A DNA stretch of 64,000 nucleotides. It comes from Haliclona indistincta. Taxonomy: Eukaryota > Porifera > Demospongiae > Haplosclerida > Chalinidae. A program made the position numbers and the translations under genes. Position 1 is the stretch's first letter; each line of letters starts with the position of its first letter. The stretch spans positions 14,870,453 to 14,934,452 of the forward strand of contig OZ024787.1 of NCBI GenBank assembly GCA_964017065.1, given 5' to 3'. Of the stretch, positions 14,947 to 27,115 are shown one piece after another. A model generated the notes under the pieces. The model had not been told where the DNA came from, made no database searches, and saw only the letters and a program-made list of their open reading frames with translations.

Positions 14947-15555
14947 ATGGCGGAGGTGAAGAAAAAGGCTCTAGTGATCCTAGGATCAGGTGCAGAGGAG
15001 ATGGAGGCAGTGATAGTCACTGATGTGTTGAGACGAGCTCATATCCATGTGGTGCTGGCTGGGTTATCGTCACCAGTGGTGTGTAGCCGCCAAGTTGTCA
15101 TAGTACCCGACATGTTGCTAGATGAAGCCGTACAGCAGGGCCCGTATGATGCTGTAGTACTGCCTGGCGGTGCAGGCGGCGCTAAGCTACTAGCTGAGTC
15201 TAAACTAGTCGGCAAGGTACTTGTAGAGCAAGAGGCAGCGGGTAGAGTGATAGCGGCTGTATGTGCCGGACCGACCGCCCTCCTGTCACACGGTGTCGCA
15301 CGAGGCAAGCAGATCACCTCTCATCCTGGAGTACAGCAGGTATACACACTGTTCCTCACTCCTTCATGATCTACCCTCATGCAGCAACTAGAGGCTCACT
15401 ATGAATATTGTGAGGATAGTGTGGTGTGTGACGGTCATGTGATCACTAGCAGAGGACCCGGTACTTGCTTCCAGTTTGCACTGAACATTATAGAGGTGCT
15501 GTGTGGGGGCGTGGTCGCACAAGAGGTGGCTGTACCCATGATGTTAAACAAATAA
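14947..15555 (+). CDS. PARK7: Protein/nucleic acid deglycase DJ-1 (PARK7)
   Basis: DJ-1/PfpI superfamily protein acting in oxidative-stress response and glycation repair. Two exons, 14947-15339 and 15385-15555, give 187 residues, the usual family length. The start chosen is MAEVKKKALVILGSGAEEME. The ORF opens 19 codons earlier, but those codons do not resemble the family. Cys106 falls exactly at the canonical oxidisable position in AAVCAGPTALLSHG, and Glu18 in GAEEME supplies the usual partner. The PGGAGGA loop and GPGTCFQFALNIIEVL helix are intact. All catalytic positions are present, so the protein looks functional. Confidence 0.97.
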
Positions 15556-15583
15556 ATACACCATGTGTGTGTGTGTGTGTGTG

Positions 15584-17371
15584 TTAATCATGTGTTTGTA
15601 TTGATGGCAGTAGTGTCTCTTGTATCGATGGCGGTAGTGTCTCTTGTATTGATGGCTGTAGGGTTTCTTTAGCTGCCAGTGTTTCTTGTGCCGTCTCCTG
15701 AACTGGACTGGGTAGTGACTGTGTTGCGCTGCCATTACTGCTATATACAAATGACATTAATTTAATAAACATGATAGGGATATACTCACCTTGCTGATGG
15801 TATGCCTGCTAGTCCTACTTGTACAGTTCTTGAAGGATGACTGGGGCCTTTTTCTTCTTCACTACGTTGTGGCGCATTACGCTTGTATAGTATGATGATG
15901 AGGACAGTAACTAAAGTGACGGCAATGAAGATAGCAGCAATCACTAGTACAGAGATGATGACGGCTAGTTCAGGGCTTGTACTAGGTGTAGGGGAGGGTG
16001 TACTAGTGAGAGAAGGAGAGGAGGAGGGGGATGGGCTAGGTGATGGAGGGCCATGTACTACTGTGAGCAGGATGAGTGAGTCAGCATTACCGATGGTAGC
16101 CAGTGGCTTGATGATGGGTGCCACACAATATATGATGATGTCATATAGGTTGCCATTGCGAGACTGGAACACAAGGTATCTATCAGTGATGCTGGCCAAT
16201 GGACGGCACTGTTGATTGCTGCAGTCAATATCGTGTATCATAGTGATGTTACTGTGTGGAGCACATGGCTGGCTCAGGTTGATCATGACAGCATGCAGTC
16301 CAGAATGAGTGGTGTAAGGGATTATGAGGTCCACATGGTTACCAAGACATTGCCATGACAACAGCTGATCGTTAGTCACACTAAGCTGGTCAGTACAGCT
16401 ACCAGTATATGACCGATACTCAATGTCCCCAGATGCTGGTATGGCCTGCACCATGGCCAGTGGGTCTGCACACGGTGTCGGTATCTTTGTGGGTGGAGCA
16501 GTGGTCATGTTACTGGGTCCTTCATTGTCTATATCATAGTAGTATATTGGAGATGTAGCATTACAGTATACTAGGATAGTACTAGGATGACCATTAAGTG
16601 CTGCTATATGCTGTATGTTGCCACTACATGTGTTAGGTTCATGAGAATAGAAGCTTTGCTCCGTTAGACTGAGTGTCACGATGCGTCTACAATCAGCGAA
16701 CACGATCAATGTGCCTTGAGGTGTGCGAGACGTTATCATATTAGAGAGGCACGATAGAGAGGTGATGGCACGGTGGGTGACAGGCCCAGTAGCACTGGAC
16801 AGGCTCAGCATGGTAGTGTTAATGGTAACACTGTATAGATGAACAGCACCTTGCTTTACACACATCACGTGAGCTAGTGTAGTGTTGGGCTGTGGTGCTG
16901 TGATCAGTACTGGATCACAGGATGGTAGAGGTATCGTATGGTGACCTGTCACTGCCATAGAGTCCAGTGATATAGTAGCTACCGTTACTGATCCAGTAGT
17001 TGGAACCAGGACAACTATATGATTGCTGCTGCTGCTGCCAGGTGATGGCTGCATCACTAGTAAGCTGGTCTGGCACCTCGACTCACTGCAAGCTGGAGAC
17101 AAGTTGGAGCCAGGGAGTAGCCTGGGATACTTGGTGCTCCCTTGAACCATCAATAGCTCGACACCGCTGGAGATATTCTGAGCTGCAATCACTATATTAC
17201 CTACACCAGTACACAAGGTCACACACTGAGCAGCTAGTTACTGCGGGCTGGCATACCTGAACAGGGCGTGGCTGCATGCGAGCACCTCAAGCACGCCATT
17301 AACGCGACCATCACCAGCCATCTGCGAGCTCCAGTCATTAGCGACCCAGCACAGCTCTCCATAGACATCAT
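15584..17371 (-). CDS. Type I membrane protein of unknown family with Ser/Pro stalk and repeated cytosolic tail
   Basis: Family not recognised. Exons are 17257-17371, 15790-17233 and 15584-15740, summing to 1716 nt in frame (571 residues). An upstream in-frame stop and the ATG at 17371 fix the start. The N-terminus has a hydrophobic signal (WLVMVALMACLRC). A ~400-residue ectodomain follows, with paired cysteines and many N-x-S/T sites (NTT, NIS, NAT, NMT, NIT), then a stalk rich in PSPS, then one membrane helix (VIISVLVIAAIFIAVTLVTV). The tail is cytosolic and includes three QETLxPSI repeats. The regular hydrophobic strands could suggest a beta-propeller, but this is a guess. The first intron would be only 23 nt. 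Confidence 0.75.
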
Positions 17372-17568
17372 CAGGCACTGTAGACAGAGCTCCTACAACC
17401 CGTATCACCGCGTACGGTATTATAAGTTGATCCCATGGAGAACTTTCCCATCAATAATACTGACGTAATGCATGTATCTATTATTAGCCAGGTGCTTCCC
17501 GTGGTTCTATGACTGTGGTTAGCAATCAAAATCATTATGTGAACAAAGTGTTGTGTGTGATCAGTCCG

Positions 17569-20500
17569 TTATGAAGGCGGTCTAACAGCACCGCCAGCAG
17601 CTGTAAGATGAGGAGGTAAGAGAGGTGGACCCAGTCCGGGACGAAGTAGCCCGCCACCTGGGAACGAAGCTATGGGTGGGAAGAATGGCTGTACAGGAGT
17701 GATTCCAGGACGCAGCAAGGGTTGAAATGACGAGTCACTAGACGAGGATGATTTCATTGGTGCTTTAGGTACCTTGTAACGAGGTAGCCGGCTACGAACC
17801 TCTTCCTACACACAGAGAGATGACGTACAATAGGCCATGACTGACTCACCAATGACAGGTCATCTTCGTGATGCATTAGCTTACAGTTCTCGGGCACAGG
17901 TGGTATCTTACTGACCTCCCGAGCAGGCACATCTGGTAATGGAGCCATGGCTGGGGGCGGGGCTGTAGGCGTGGTCTGAGCCTAAAAATAAAGTGACCCT
18001 TAATGCATGCACTGCAAGAGTTGTGTGTGCGTGCTGATAGAGAACGCTGCGTACAACCAGAGTGTCTTCACATAACAATTATGCTTTATGGCCATGTTCT
18101 TGCATTCGTTGGACCTGGCTAAGCTCTGGGACTAATTTTTGCAGCCAATTTGTACAATGAATAGTACAATCAGCAAAGGACTGTAATACAGTATTGTGGC
18201 TTTGTGGGGTTCTTGCAACGTATTCTTCATGAAACTGGAAATAAATACTGACCAACAAATCACAGCTGCTCATGTGTGTTTGAACTATCTACTAATTTGA
18301 TTGGGGAGTCTGACTTGTTGCAAGAACCCTGCAAAACCCTGTATTATAATCACTTACCACTGGAGCAGCACTTGGAAATAGAGGACGAGGTGGACTAGAG
18401 AGAGAGAGAGAGAGAGTTACACACAGAATGAACACTCACTTACCCAGTAGCTCGTACAATTGGTGGCATACCAGGCATTGCCATTCCTATAGTGTTAGTA
18501 GTAGTACCATCATTATAATGGTGAAGTGAGTCACATACCTGCTGGTACCATACCAGGCATAACCCCAGGCATCATGAGAGGAGGGAACCCAGGTACCATT
18601 CCTGGTAACATGAGGGGAGTGGACTCATCAACCTTGGGCTTCTTAGCAACCGGCGCCAAGTCGACAGTTTCATCTAACTGACCTAATATAATCATATTAG
18701 TGTACTACTGGCTAGTACTAGTGTCACATTAGTGTACTACTGGCTATTACTAGTGTCACATTAGTGTACTACTGGCTAGTACTAGTGTCACATTAGTGTA
18801 CTAATGGCTAGTACTAGTGTCACCTTAGTGTACTAATGGCTAGTACTAGTGTCACATTAGTGTACTACTGGCTAGTACTAGTGTCACATTAGTGTACTAA
18901 TGGCTAGTACTAGTGTCACCTTAGTGTACTAATGGCTAGTACTAGTGTCACATTAGTGTACTAATGGCTAGTACTAGTGTCACATTAGTGTACTAATGGC
19001 TAGTACTAGTGTCACATTAGTGTACTACTGGCTAGTACTAGTGTCACATTAGTGTACTAATGGCTAGTACTAGTGTCACATTAGTGTACTAATGGCTAGT
19101 ACTAGTGTCACATTAGTGTACTAATGGCTAGTACTAGTGTCACATTAGTGTACTAATGGCTAGTACTAGTGTCACATTAGTGTACTAATGGCTAGTACTA
19201 GTGTCACATTAGTGTACTACTGGCTAGTACTAGTGTCACATTAGTGTACTAATGGCTTGTATCCTAATATCATAAGTTAGTATTACACTAATGTGACATT
19301 ATAAATGTGATAGACAAATCAGATAATTATTCAATCTTGGAGATCATGGTACATTGCCTCTTAGTGTCCATATGCAGTATTGCACAATTTTATTCTCGTA
19401 AACAATAATGCGCAATAATAACACTTGGAGCAAATATTACTACTAGCCTCGTACCCAGGCTCTCAGAGTGGGTGGCTATTTGAGTGCCTGGTACGCATTG
19501 CATGCACGTAATGTAACCATCAGATGGTTACATCGTATACTACAGTAAACTACTGTTGATGTCCGTGCACTCTTGCTTATATCAGGATACTCATTGTTAG
19601 TTTTGAAAAAAAAAAACAGAAGAAGCAGTGTTTAGGCTGGCTATGCATGCCACGATGAAGCACTGTACTGCTACGAGCCATATCGAACGCCACGAGCGGC
19701 AAATATTCTCGATTTGGCCTGATTTCGACAAATCTCCAATTGGCAACAATTTGGTCGCGTGTACCTGGACAAGCGGCCAAGTAGATCCAGCAGCTTGCCC
19801 GAGCGCAGTTAGATCCCAAACAATATTTCCATTGTTAGCATTAATGCATACATTTATAAAGGCGGGGCGAGGGTGGTGTCTTTCGATTATTCTCCCGCGC
19901 TTTTCAAAATCTGACGCATGCGCATGCAATGCGTACCAGGCTCTCTAATAGCTACACAAACCCGCTTGATCTAGCTAGCTAGTGTTCACTACACAAACCC
20001 GCTTGATCTAGCTAGCTAGTGTTCACTACACAAACCCACTTGATCTAACTAGCTAGTGTTCACTACACAAACCCGCTTGATCTAGCTAGCTAGTGTTCAC
20101 TACACAAACCCACTTGATCTAACTAGCTAGTGTTCACTACACAAACCCACTTGATCTAGCTAGCTAGTGTTCACTACACAAACCCACTTGATCTAACTAG
20201 CTAGTGTTCACTACACAAACCCGCTTGATCTAGCTAGCTAGTGTTCACTACACAAACCCTCTTGATCTAACTAGCTAGTATATTTTGTTGTTGAATAAAG
20301 TTACTTTCAAGTTTCAATGCTATGATCAAGTGAAGGCTGCTTTAGGCATATGGATTTTTGCATTGGCGTAATAATATACCAAACTTGCTGGGAAACAAAA
20401 AGTAGCTTTGGGATTCAAACTAGAGTGAAACTAGCTCACTATTGTATGACTAAATTTAATGAGCGCAATACAAAATTGTATTGTTATTTGCTTCTGTGAA

Positions 20501-21213
20501 TCGAAATATTCAAACACACATGAAAGATGCCATTAGCTCTATGATACCACTAGCTCTATGATGCCACTAGCTCTATGATAGCTTATTAGAGAAAAACTGC
20601 AGTGTAGTTTGCCCCACCCCTGGCATGGGAGATATAATGGCTCATTCTTCAGACATAGAACCCCACATAGACTCCACCCCCTAGCCCATGATATGCTGAC
20701 CTTTGCGGACCTGACCTTATTACTGTGCAAGCTGATAGTGATCCGTGATCAATTCTTAGGACACAAGCAATGAGTATTATCAATAAACAGCTGGATATAC
20801 TGGTCCCTCCCCTCTACCCCACCCCTACGATGCTGCTTACCGCCACTCTTCAGCTTCTCGTGAGCTATTCTGTCTACCTCTGGTATCCCATCCATTCCAT
20901 ATATCTCTATCTCAATATTGTCTCTACTCGGCAGTGCATTAGGTACACTGTTCACTATCTCCTTATGGACCTGTGAGCAATGGATGGCTAGCCCTGGAGC
21001 AGTGTACAGCTTCTTGTGACAGATATGGCACTTGAAATGTTTGGCTTTCTGATGGTAGATCAGCACTTTATCATCCTCGAACTCGCGATTACAATACCTG
21101 ACTTAGTTAAGAATTTTAATTAAAGCACACTAAAGAACAAGCTGCATATTGGGCACTCGGCCCAGAGGATACCAGCACCATGGCTTGGACGGCTTCTTCT
21201 TCTTTCTTCCCAT
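17569..21213 (-). CDS. ZNF207: BUB3-interacting and GLEBS motif-containing protein ZNF207 (BuGZ)
   Basis: BuGZ binds and stabilises BUB3 at kinetochores and promotes spindle assembly. Exon 1 (21173-21213) starts [14 protein letters not shown]. Exon 2 (20841-21097) continues [20 protein letters not shown], then [20 protein letters not shown] and [20 protein letters not shown]. This is the two-zinc-finger N-terminus, nearly identical to vertebrate ZNF207. The middle is low-complexity Pro/Met/Gly ([16 protein letters not shown]). The GLEBS motif that contacts BUB3 is in exons at 17849-17980 and just downstream: [21 protein letters not shown] Pro/Gly-rich C-terminus ends at 17569. The 2.2-kb intron 18683-20840 contains two minisatellites and a small TIR element. 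Confidence 0.95.
18690..19255. repeat. 32-bp minisatellite, about 17 copies, in a ZNF207 intron
   Basis: The unit is ATTAGTGTACTAATGGC plus TAGTACTAGTGTCAC with A/C variation (TACTAATGG or TACTACTGG). It lies immediately upstream, in transcript sense, of the third ZNF207 exon but does not include its acceptor. Confidence 0.96.
19472..19955. mobile_element. Small TIR element, about 480 bp
   Basis: The left end GCCTGGTACGCATTGCATGC (about 19482-19506) and the right end, reading the same on the other strand (about 19925-19948), form ~28-bp terminal inverted repeats. The overlapping ORFs inside show no recognisable domain. A related edge motif (TAGCCTCGTACCCAGGC) precedes it at 19445 and recurs at 63711. 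Confidence 0.6.
19960..20285. repeat. 37-bp minisatellite, about 8-9 copies
   Basis: The unit contains GTGTTCACTACACAAACCC and GCTTGATCTAGCTAGCTA, with CGC/CAC and TAGC/TAAC variants. It lies in the long ZNF207 intron. Confidence 0.95.
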
Positions 21214-24200
21214 TATAAACGGTTCGCAAGTACCAGCAGTTCTTGACCAGTAGAGTAGAGTAGAGACGGACCAGACGTGCTAGCTTAATTGTACCACGCG
21301 CGCGAAACAAAATCACGTGATTATCAGGTCTCGTTTAAAAATTAGGGCGCGAAAATTTAAGATTGCTATTACATGTACATGTACCTACTCTTTATTCAGA
21401 CATATCTTCTTAGGCAGACTCTGGCCTAGTATAACGGTAATAGTTGTGATACAGTGACCCTGGGGTATAATGGTGATACAGTGACCCTGGGGTATAATGG
21501 TGATACAGTGACCCTGGGGTATGATGGTGATACAGTGACCCTGGGGTATGATGGTGATACAGTGACGGTATAATTGTGATACTGTGTTACGTAATCTAGC
21601 GCATTCCTTGTCACGTCCATCAAGTGATCACAGCTCTCAACTCAAGGGTATGAACTGGTATAAAATAATAAACTATTAGCCACATGCACAACACTTCATA
21701 TGTAACACAGACACACACACAGCTAGATGTACCATGCCATATAACACGATGTAGTGACATGCATGCCTTGTTATAATGATGGTTTATATATTGGCAACAT
21801 TCCATCATTCTTTGTTCAGTGAGTGCCCATTGAGTAAAAAATGCTAGCTATAATATAAATCTATTTTGAACTAAAATACAATTATTACACACTAATACAA
21901 TACTAGTTCACAAACGGCACAACTCTAAAGCTCGCTAGCTATAGATTGTAGATAATAGCATCCTATTATCATAATTCTTGAGTGTGTATTTGGTGAGTAT
22001 TCCATACACTTCCATTGTGTGTTTAGTCTTGCTGTTCAGATTCTAAGAAACTCACTTATTCACATGAAGTAGTATCTTCAGTTTCCTTGTTACTGTGTAC
22101 TCTAACATATCCTCTTGTACTTGTAAAACAACAAATACTAGCAAGCATTGTATATGTACCTGATTCAAAGAACTGGCTTGTTCTACATCATGTGTGCATA
22201 GTACAGTGCTGGGTATGTATCAACTACATATTCTACTCTATAATAATGCAGTGCTGGGTATATTATGTATCAACTACATATTCTATACACATGTATCTAC
22301 TATACTAATAAATATGTGCTATAAATGATATAAACATAGTGTAGTTAGATGCCACACATGATAGCTAACCTTCTGTTCATCATTATATTATGCACTGAGA
22401 CATGAGTATTCCCATCAGGTAACATGTGTATTACCATCATTGCAACCTATTGGATCATTACACATTGGGGTCAGGTTGTCATAGGAACAGCTGTACAGTG
22501 ACCATCTGTCCATGTGTGGAGGAGTTATGATACTGAACTGTACCAAGTGTCTCTGATGTCATAGCAGTAGACACTCAGTGACCCGGCTGGCTGGCCATGG
22601 TGTCAATACCCACTAGAAACTCACTGTCACTGTTCTAGCTAGTCTCATGTACACTACCACTGCATATCTCACTCATGGGTCTACGTACATGCACTCACTG
22701 TTATTGGCCTAGTATCTGTTATTGGCCTAGTCTCTGGCCTAGCTAATCTGTTTCTATTTCTTGTTAATTGGATGACTGGACTGTGTTGAAATGAGTTATT
22801 AATGGGTTAATAGTTCATTGGGATATACATGATTGTAGTTGGTAAACATGCTCTATTGTGTCTTTGAAGTATTTTTACTGCTGTGCTAGAGGGATATGTT
22901 GTCCCTGGACTGGACTGTGAGAATCAATGATGGCTTCTCTGGCTAGCTTTGATGTGATGCTAATTGTCATGATTTGTCATGCAACAATTATCAACGGCTC
23001 ATGTATGGCCTGCGATCCAGTTTAACTGCCATTACTGTTTGAACTGGCTCTGCCATGATTCTATGTGAAGCCAAGAGTATGACCAGATGGTGTAGTTGGC
23101 ACATACATTGTAGCAAGAACAGTGATGAAGTAATGAAGCACTGCACACATGTTTATCCTTATCCAGTACATATAGTGTGGGCATGTCTTCCTTTCATGCT
23201 TGATGTAGAGGCCATGTGTGGTTGTTAGCGTACCCCAGCTCAGTGTGTTTAAACCTATAGTGGTTCCCCCACTGCACTCATGCTCTAGTTGTTGTGACAT
23301 CAATCATCTACTGGACCCATTGTACTGTGCACTCACTCATTGCTGCTGAGTAGCTGTTTATCTCATTCTTTGGCTCCACAAGCCACGCTTGCCAGTCAAT
23401 GAATATCATTGTTGTCAAATAAATATCATTTATTCTACTAGTGAATGTTATTATTTAGTGTGGGGTGTAGTCAACCACAGCTGTGATCACTAGCTATTTC
23501 ACCTCATGTGACCATATGCTGTGTCCTGCTATAGCTGTAGAGGATATAGCCAGAATGTACTCTACATGTACCTGTAGTGGTACGTTTTCCTAACATGTGT
23601 CACTGCTTCCTTATCAACAGGAATACACACCATCTGCTACCGGTGTGCGGAGTAGCTGCATGTGGGTCATAACTAACCAATATTAGTGTCAGTGGTGTAG
23701 ATGTCACTTCTATGACCGCTACTAGCTAATGTTGGCTTCATAATGACTAGCCCATTGATAAACAACAACGCATTACTAACAGTGATTCTATTTTGACAAT
23801 ATCTTACTAGACTAGCATTCCTCACAGATAGACACTATGTGAGCGGGTACTATACTCAATAATAACGATATCGAGTGCCATTATTTACTGGATCACTGTA
23901 TGCCATCACCATGCATCTTCCATTAATAGCAGCCAGAGAGACTACATTAACCAAACAAGCATGAATGAATTCAATCCTAGAAGTGCATTATGATGTGACT
24001 GCTTATAGTACCTGACCTCACTCTCACTTTATTTTAATTTCTATCACAGTGTGATTTGACTTATCACTTACTTATTCAAATTAAGATAATTGTGATGTAG
24101 ATGCCAACTATGGCAGATCACTTCCTGGGCTAGTCTGCTGTCATAGTTCCTGCTGCTCATCATAATGGAGTAGTGTTTCTCTCTGCATTATCTTACTGTC

Positions 24201-24903
24201 AGTTGATACTGTGTGTTTTTGCTAGCCCATAAGGATTGTTATGGCTGATGTTGGCTAGTATTATAACTAGAACGTGACTATAATATAGACACACATGCGT
24301 TACCTGTGACGTAGCTGCTCAGCGCTGCTCAGTAAGAGGAGCTGCCCAGTAGCATTAGGTGATAGTCCAGCTCAGTAAGGTGATAGGACGAGGTATGTCT
24401 GACAAACACACATCCTCTGCAGTGTGTAAGGTGATAGGGACAGACCACTCGTCCATGGATGGTCAGTAGAGCATGTTGACAGCAGCGTAGGAGGACTCCC
24501 TCCATACCTTACTAGGCAGCTGCACCAATAGCTGCTTAATTAGTGTAATTATCAAGCACGCATAACATCTTGTAGTCGCTATTGATCAACTTGTCTTTAT
24601 AGTTTAAAATGTTTATTCTTGTTAGATATTATTAGAGATAATGTACATAAAATAATAGGTATAATTACAATTTAACTGAATTTATTGTAGACATTAAGTA
24701 AGTACAAGTATAATTATATATTATAATAAGATAAACTGACTCTAAGTGATATAGTGTATTCTGAACCAGCAGAGCACACTGTCAGTCCATGCAGGTAGTG
24801 CAGCTGAGATGGCGCCAATGCTGCTACTGTATGGTTCGTGCTGGTGTTCAACACTAGCTGACAATGCTGTGTTCGATCCACTCTCTCTCTGCTGATATTG
24901 TTC
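21214..24903. other. Gene-poor spacer with a 27-bp minisatellite
   Basis: No convincing exon, RNA gene or transposase is seen here. At about 21445-21565 there is a short array of about 4.5 copies of GATACAGTGACCCTGGGGTA plus TAATGGT. The remainder is unique AT-rich sequence. Short ORFs in it lack codon structure or homology that I recognise. Confidence 0.6.
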
Positions 24904-25938
24904 TTATGAGCACGCTACTGGCATCTGATACTGGTTACTAGATACACCTGCCATCCAGTCATTGTTCATAGCATGGCCGCATTGCGATGCTGATGTCTTG
25001 TAGGTGTCCATGATTCCCTTGTAGCTAGTGGTGCCGGGATAGTTCTCAGGGTATGTGTTGGAGTATGGTTGGTAGTAATACGGGGTAGTGTTGTACCATG
25101 GCTCCTTTAGGTACTTGTGTATTTCACCGATCTTGCACCTGTGCTCGGGCTCCAGGGCCAATAGCTTGCTGAATAGTTCCAGCAATTGGTTAGAGAAGCT
25201 CTTCCACATGTGAGGAACCTTGCCTTGGCCAGTCTGCCACTGCACGAACTCGGCAAAGTTGGGATCGCTCATAGTAGCTTGTTCCCAAGGGAAGCTGCCA
25301 GTCAGCATGCAGAACAGTAGCACTCCAGCGGACCACACGTCGCAAGATGGCTCTACGTAGAAGCCCATGTCGTCACTGGCATTGCAGATCTCTGGAGGAG
25401 TGTATGGGATGCTGCCGCACACTTTGGACACGTGTGTGCCTGTTCGTAGAGTCATGCCAAAGTCGATGAGCTGCACGAAGCCGCCATCGATGTCTCCGAG
25501 CACTACGTTCTCTGGCTTGAGGTCTCTGTGCACCAGCTTCTTGGCGTGCATGAACTCGAGCGCCTTGGCAATCTGTCCCATGTAAAGGCGAGCACGAGAC
25601 TCGTGGATGCCCACTTCTGGCTCGATGGCGTCAAATAGGTCACCACCTGGTGCGTAGTCCTGCACCATCACGTAGCTAGTCTTGGTTTCGTAAGCTGTAT
25701 CGTGAGTGCTGATGATGTACTGGTGTTTGGAGAGATGCTTGCTGTATTTGAGCTCCTTCTTGAAGGACTCCCTGCCTGTGGCTGCTTTACTGATCGCCTT
25801 GATGGCTACCTTGGTGTTGGTTAGCTTGTCGACAGCAATCCAAGTGGTTCCATATGTACCCTTGCCTGCTTGACGGAGGAACGTGTATCGTTCGTCCAGA
25901 CTGGTCTGGTATGAAGCTGAGGTGTGTTCGGCTGCCAT
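24904..25938 (-). CDS. SBK-family serine/threonine kinase, intronless
   Basis: Protein kinase of the SH3-binding-kinase (SBK1) group. A single open frame of 344 residues is taken from MAAEHTSASY; an upstream in-frame ATG adds six residues. The glycine loop GKGTYGTTW (26-34), the VAIK lysine (K47), HRDLKPEN (137-144) and DFG (159-161) are intact. SBK hallmarks are YAPGGDLFDAIEPEVG, LVHRDLKPENVVL, the altered APE segment CGSIPYTPPEICNA, VLLFCMLTGSFPWE, FVQWQTGQGKVP and KLLALEPEHRCKIGEI. The C-terminal ~60 residues are Tyr/Asn/Pro-rich and variable. Lack of introns among intron-dense neighbours suggests a retrocopied lineage, which is inference. A TATA box lies upstream. Confidence 0.93.
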   Translation of the reverse strand: MAAEHTSASYQTSLDERYTFLRQAGKGTYGTTWIAVDKLTNTKVAIKAISKAATGRESFKKELKYSKHLSKHQYIISTHDTAYETKTSYVMVQDYAPGGDLFDAIEPEVGIHESRARLYMGQIAKALEFMHAKKLVHRDLKPENVVLGDIDGGFVQLIDFGMTLRTGTHVSKVCGSIPYTPPEICNASDDMGFYVEPSCDVWSAGVLLFCMLTGSFPWEQATMSDPNFAEFVQWQTGQGKVPHMWKSFSNQLLELFSKLLALEPEHRCKIGEIHKYLKEPWYNTTPYYYQPYSNTYPENYPGTTSYKGIMDTYKTSASQCGHAMNNDWMAGVSSNQYQMPVACS

Positions 25939-25956
25939 GACAATGGTCAAGTTCAA

Positions 25957-27115
25957 GAGATCGCTTCGAGTGTGTTATGATGCTGTTGGTACAAGTGTCC
26001 CTTGTTTATATAGCCGGGACCCGGGGGCGGTACATCAAAGCATTGCTAAGTGGCTGCCTATAGTAACGCCATGGCAACGTGCACATGTAGAGCGCAGTAA
26101 ATGAAGTAGTGCAGCATACCGGAGACAGCCTGGCACCACTTGGACTACTGAACCCTTCAAAATACCATTAACATAATGTTCCTAAAAAATCCATGATGAT
26201 TTAGCAGTTACAGCTTTAAGCATGCAGTGGATCATCACACCACAGTGCAGCTCAGTAGCTAGCTGCAGCTCAGTACTATAGGTGCTGTCTACTAACAAGC
26301 TAGTAGCTCTACTGTGCCACAGTATCGAGATGTTAGTGGTATCATTGTTTATTGTTTTGCTGTTGATTGTTAAATATTGCGGTCAGGATCGTAGTATCAA
26401 CAACAATGCTCTTGGTACACCACATGGGGTCCACTGGCAGCATGCATGGTCCAGGGGGTCAGCTAGCTGGGGGCATACACTCTTTGATATTAGCTAGTGA
26501 ATATTGCTGCTGGCTAGAGGTGAATATGATCATTGCCCTGAGGTGATGCATGCTGTGATCTGCTAACATGATATGACTAGACAAACACCATCTAGCCAGC
26601 TAGTGTGTTTGGTCAAGTGTAAACCAAGCAGTGCTTGACCTTGGTACCCACTGGCAGTATCAGATCTATCCTAGTGTGCAAGCTAGGAGGGTGTAGTATA
26701 TCAACCACTGTACTAAGGTGTGTACTATATTGGACTATGATATATAATGTTTTTGATACAAATGTTCCACCAATTGATCACTTATTCTTGTGCCGAAACC
26801 ACAAGAAGCGTTTCCCACTCATGGAACAAATGATGCTGGTCAGAGCGTATCATAACATAGCACTCCACCACACCACCACAAACCATATGCTAGGCCGAGT
26901 GTGTGTGTGTGTTTGTAGAGATGGTGCTGCTCCATTGAGCGCCAATTTGAGCTAAGGAATCTATCACACATGCTCACTACTACAGACATAGTGACTAGAT
27001 GGTACATGAAAGTGAGAACAGTTGCATTGCTATATCGTGCACAAGATGGATGGCACCTGTTACTAAAATATTCATAGCATCTTATCATTATTCATGAGTA
27101 TCCTGTCTCTTCATT
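25957..27115. other. Intergenic spacer between the SBK-like kinase and METTL23
   Basis: Apart from the kinase promoter, nothing is recognised. There are no long repeats. A short (GT)n lies at about 26900-26917. Confidence 0.5.
26004..26015 (-). promoter_or_regulatory. TATA box of the SBK-like kinase
   Basis: The minus strand reads GGCTATATAAACAAG, with the TATATAAA core about 70 bp upstream of the kinase ATG. This is the right distance for a short 5' leader, and most other promoters in the window lack such a box. Confidence 0.6.

Noticed and set aside
15039..15317. Minus-strand frame opposite DJ-1
   Set aside because: Shadow of the real DJ-1 exon, which matches its family along its full length.
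22087..22308. Small ORFs in the 21-25 kb spacer
   Set aside because: No conserved motif, no plausible splice partners, and codon content is not different from the surrounding AT-rich DNA.
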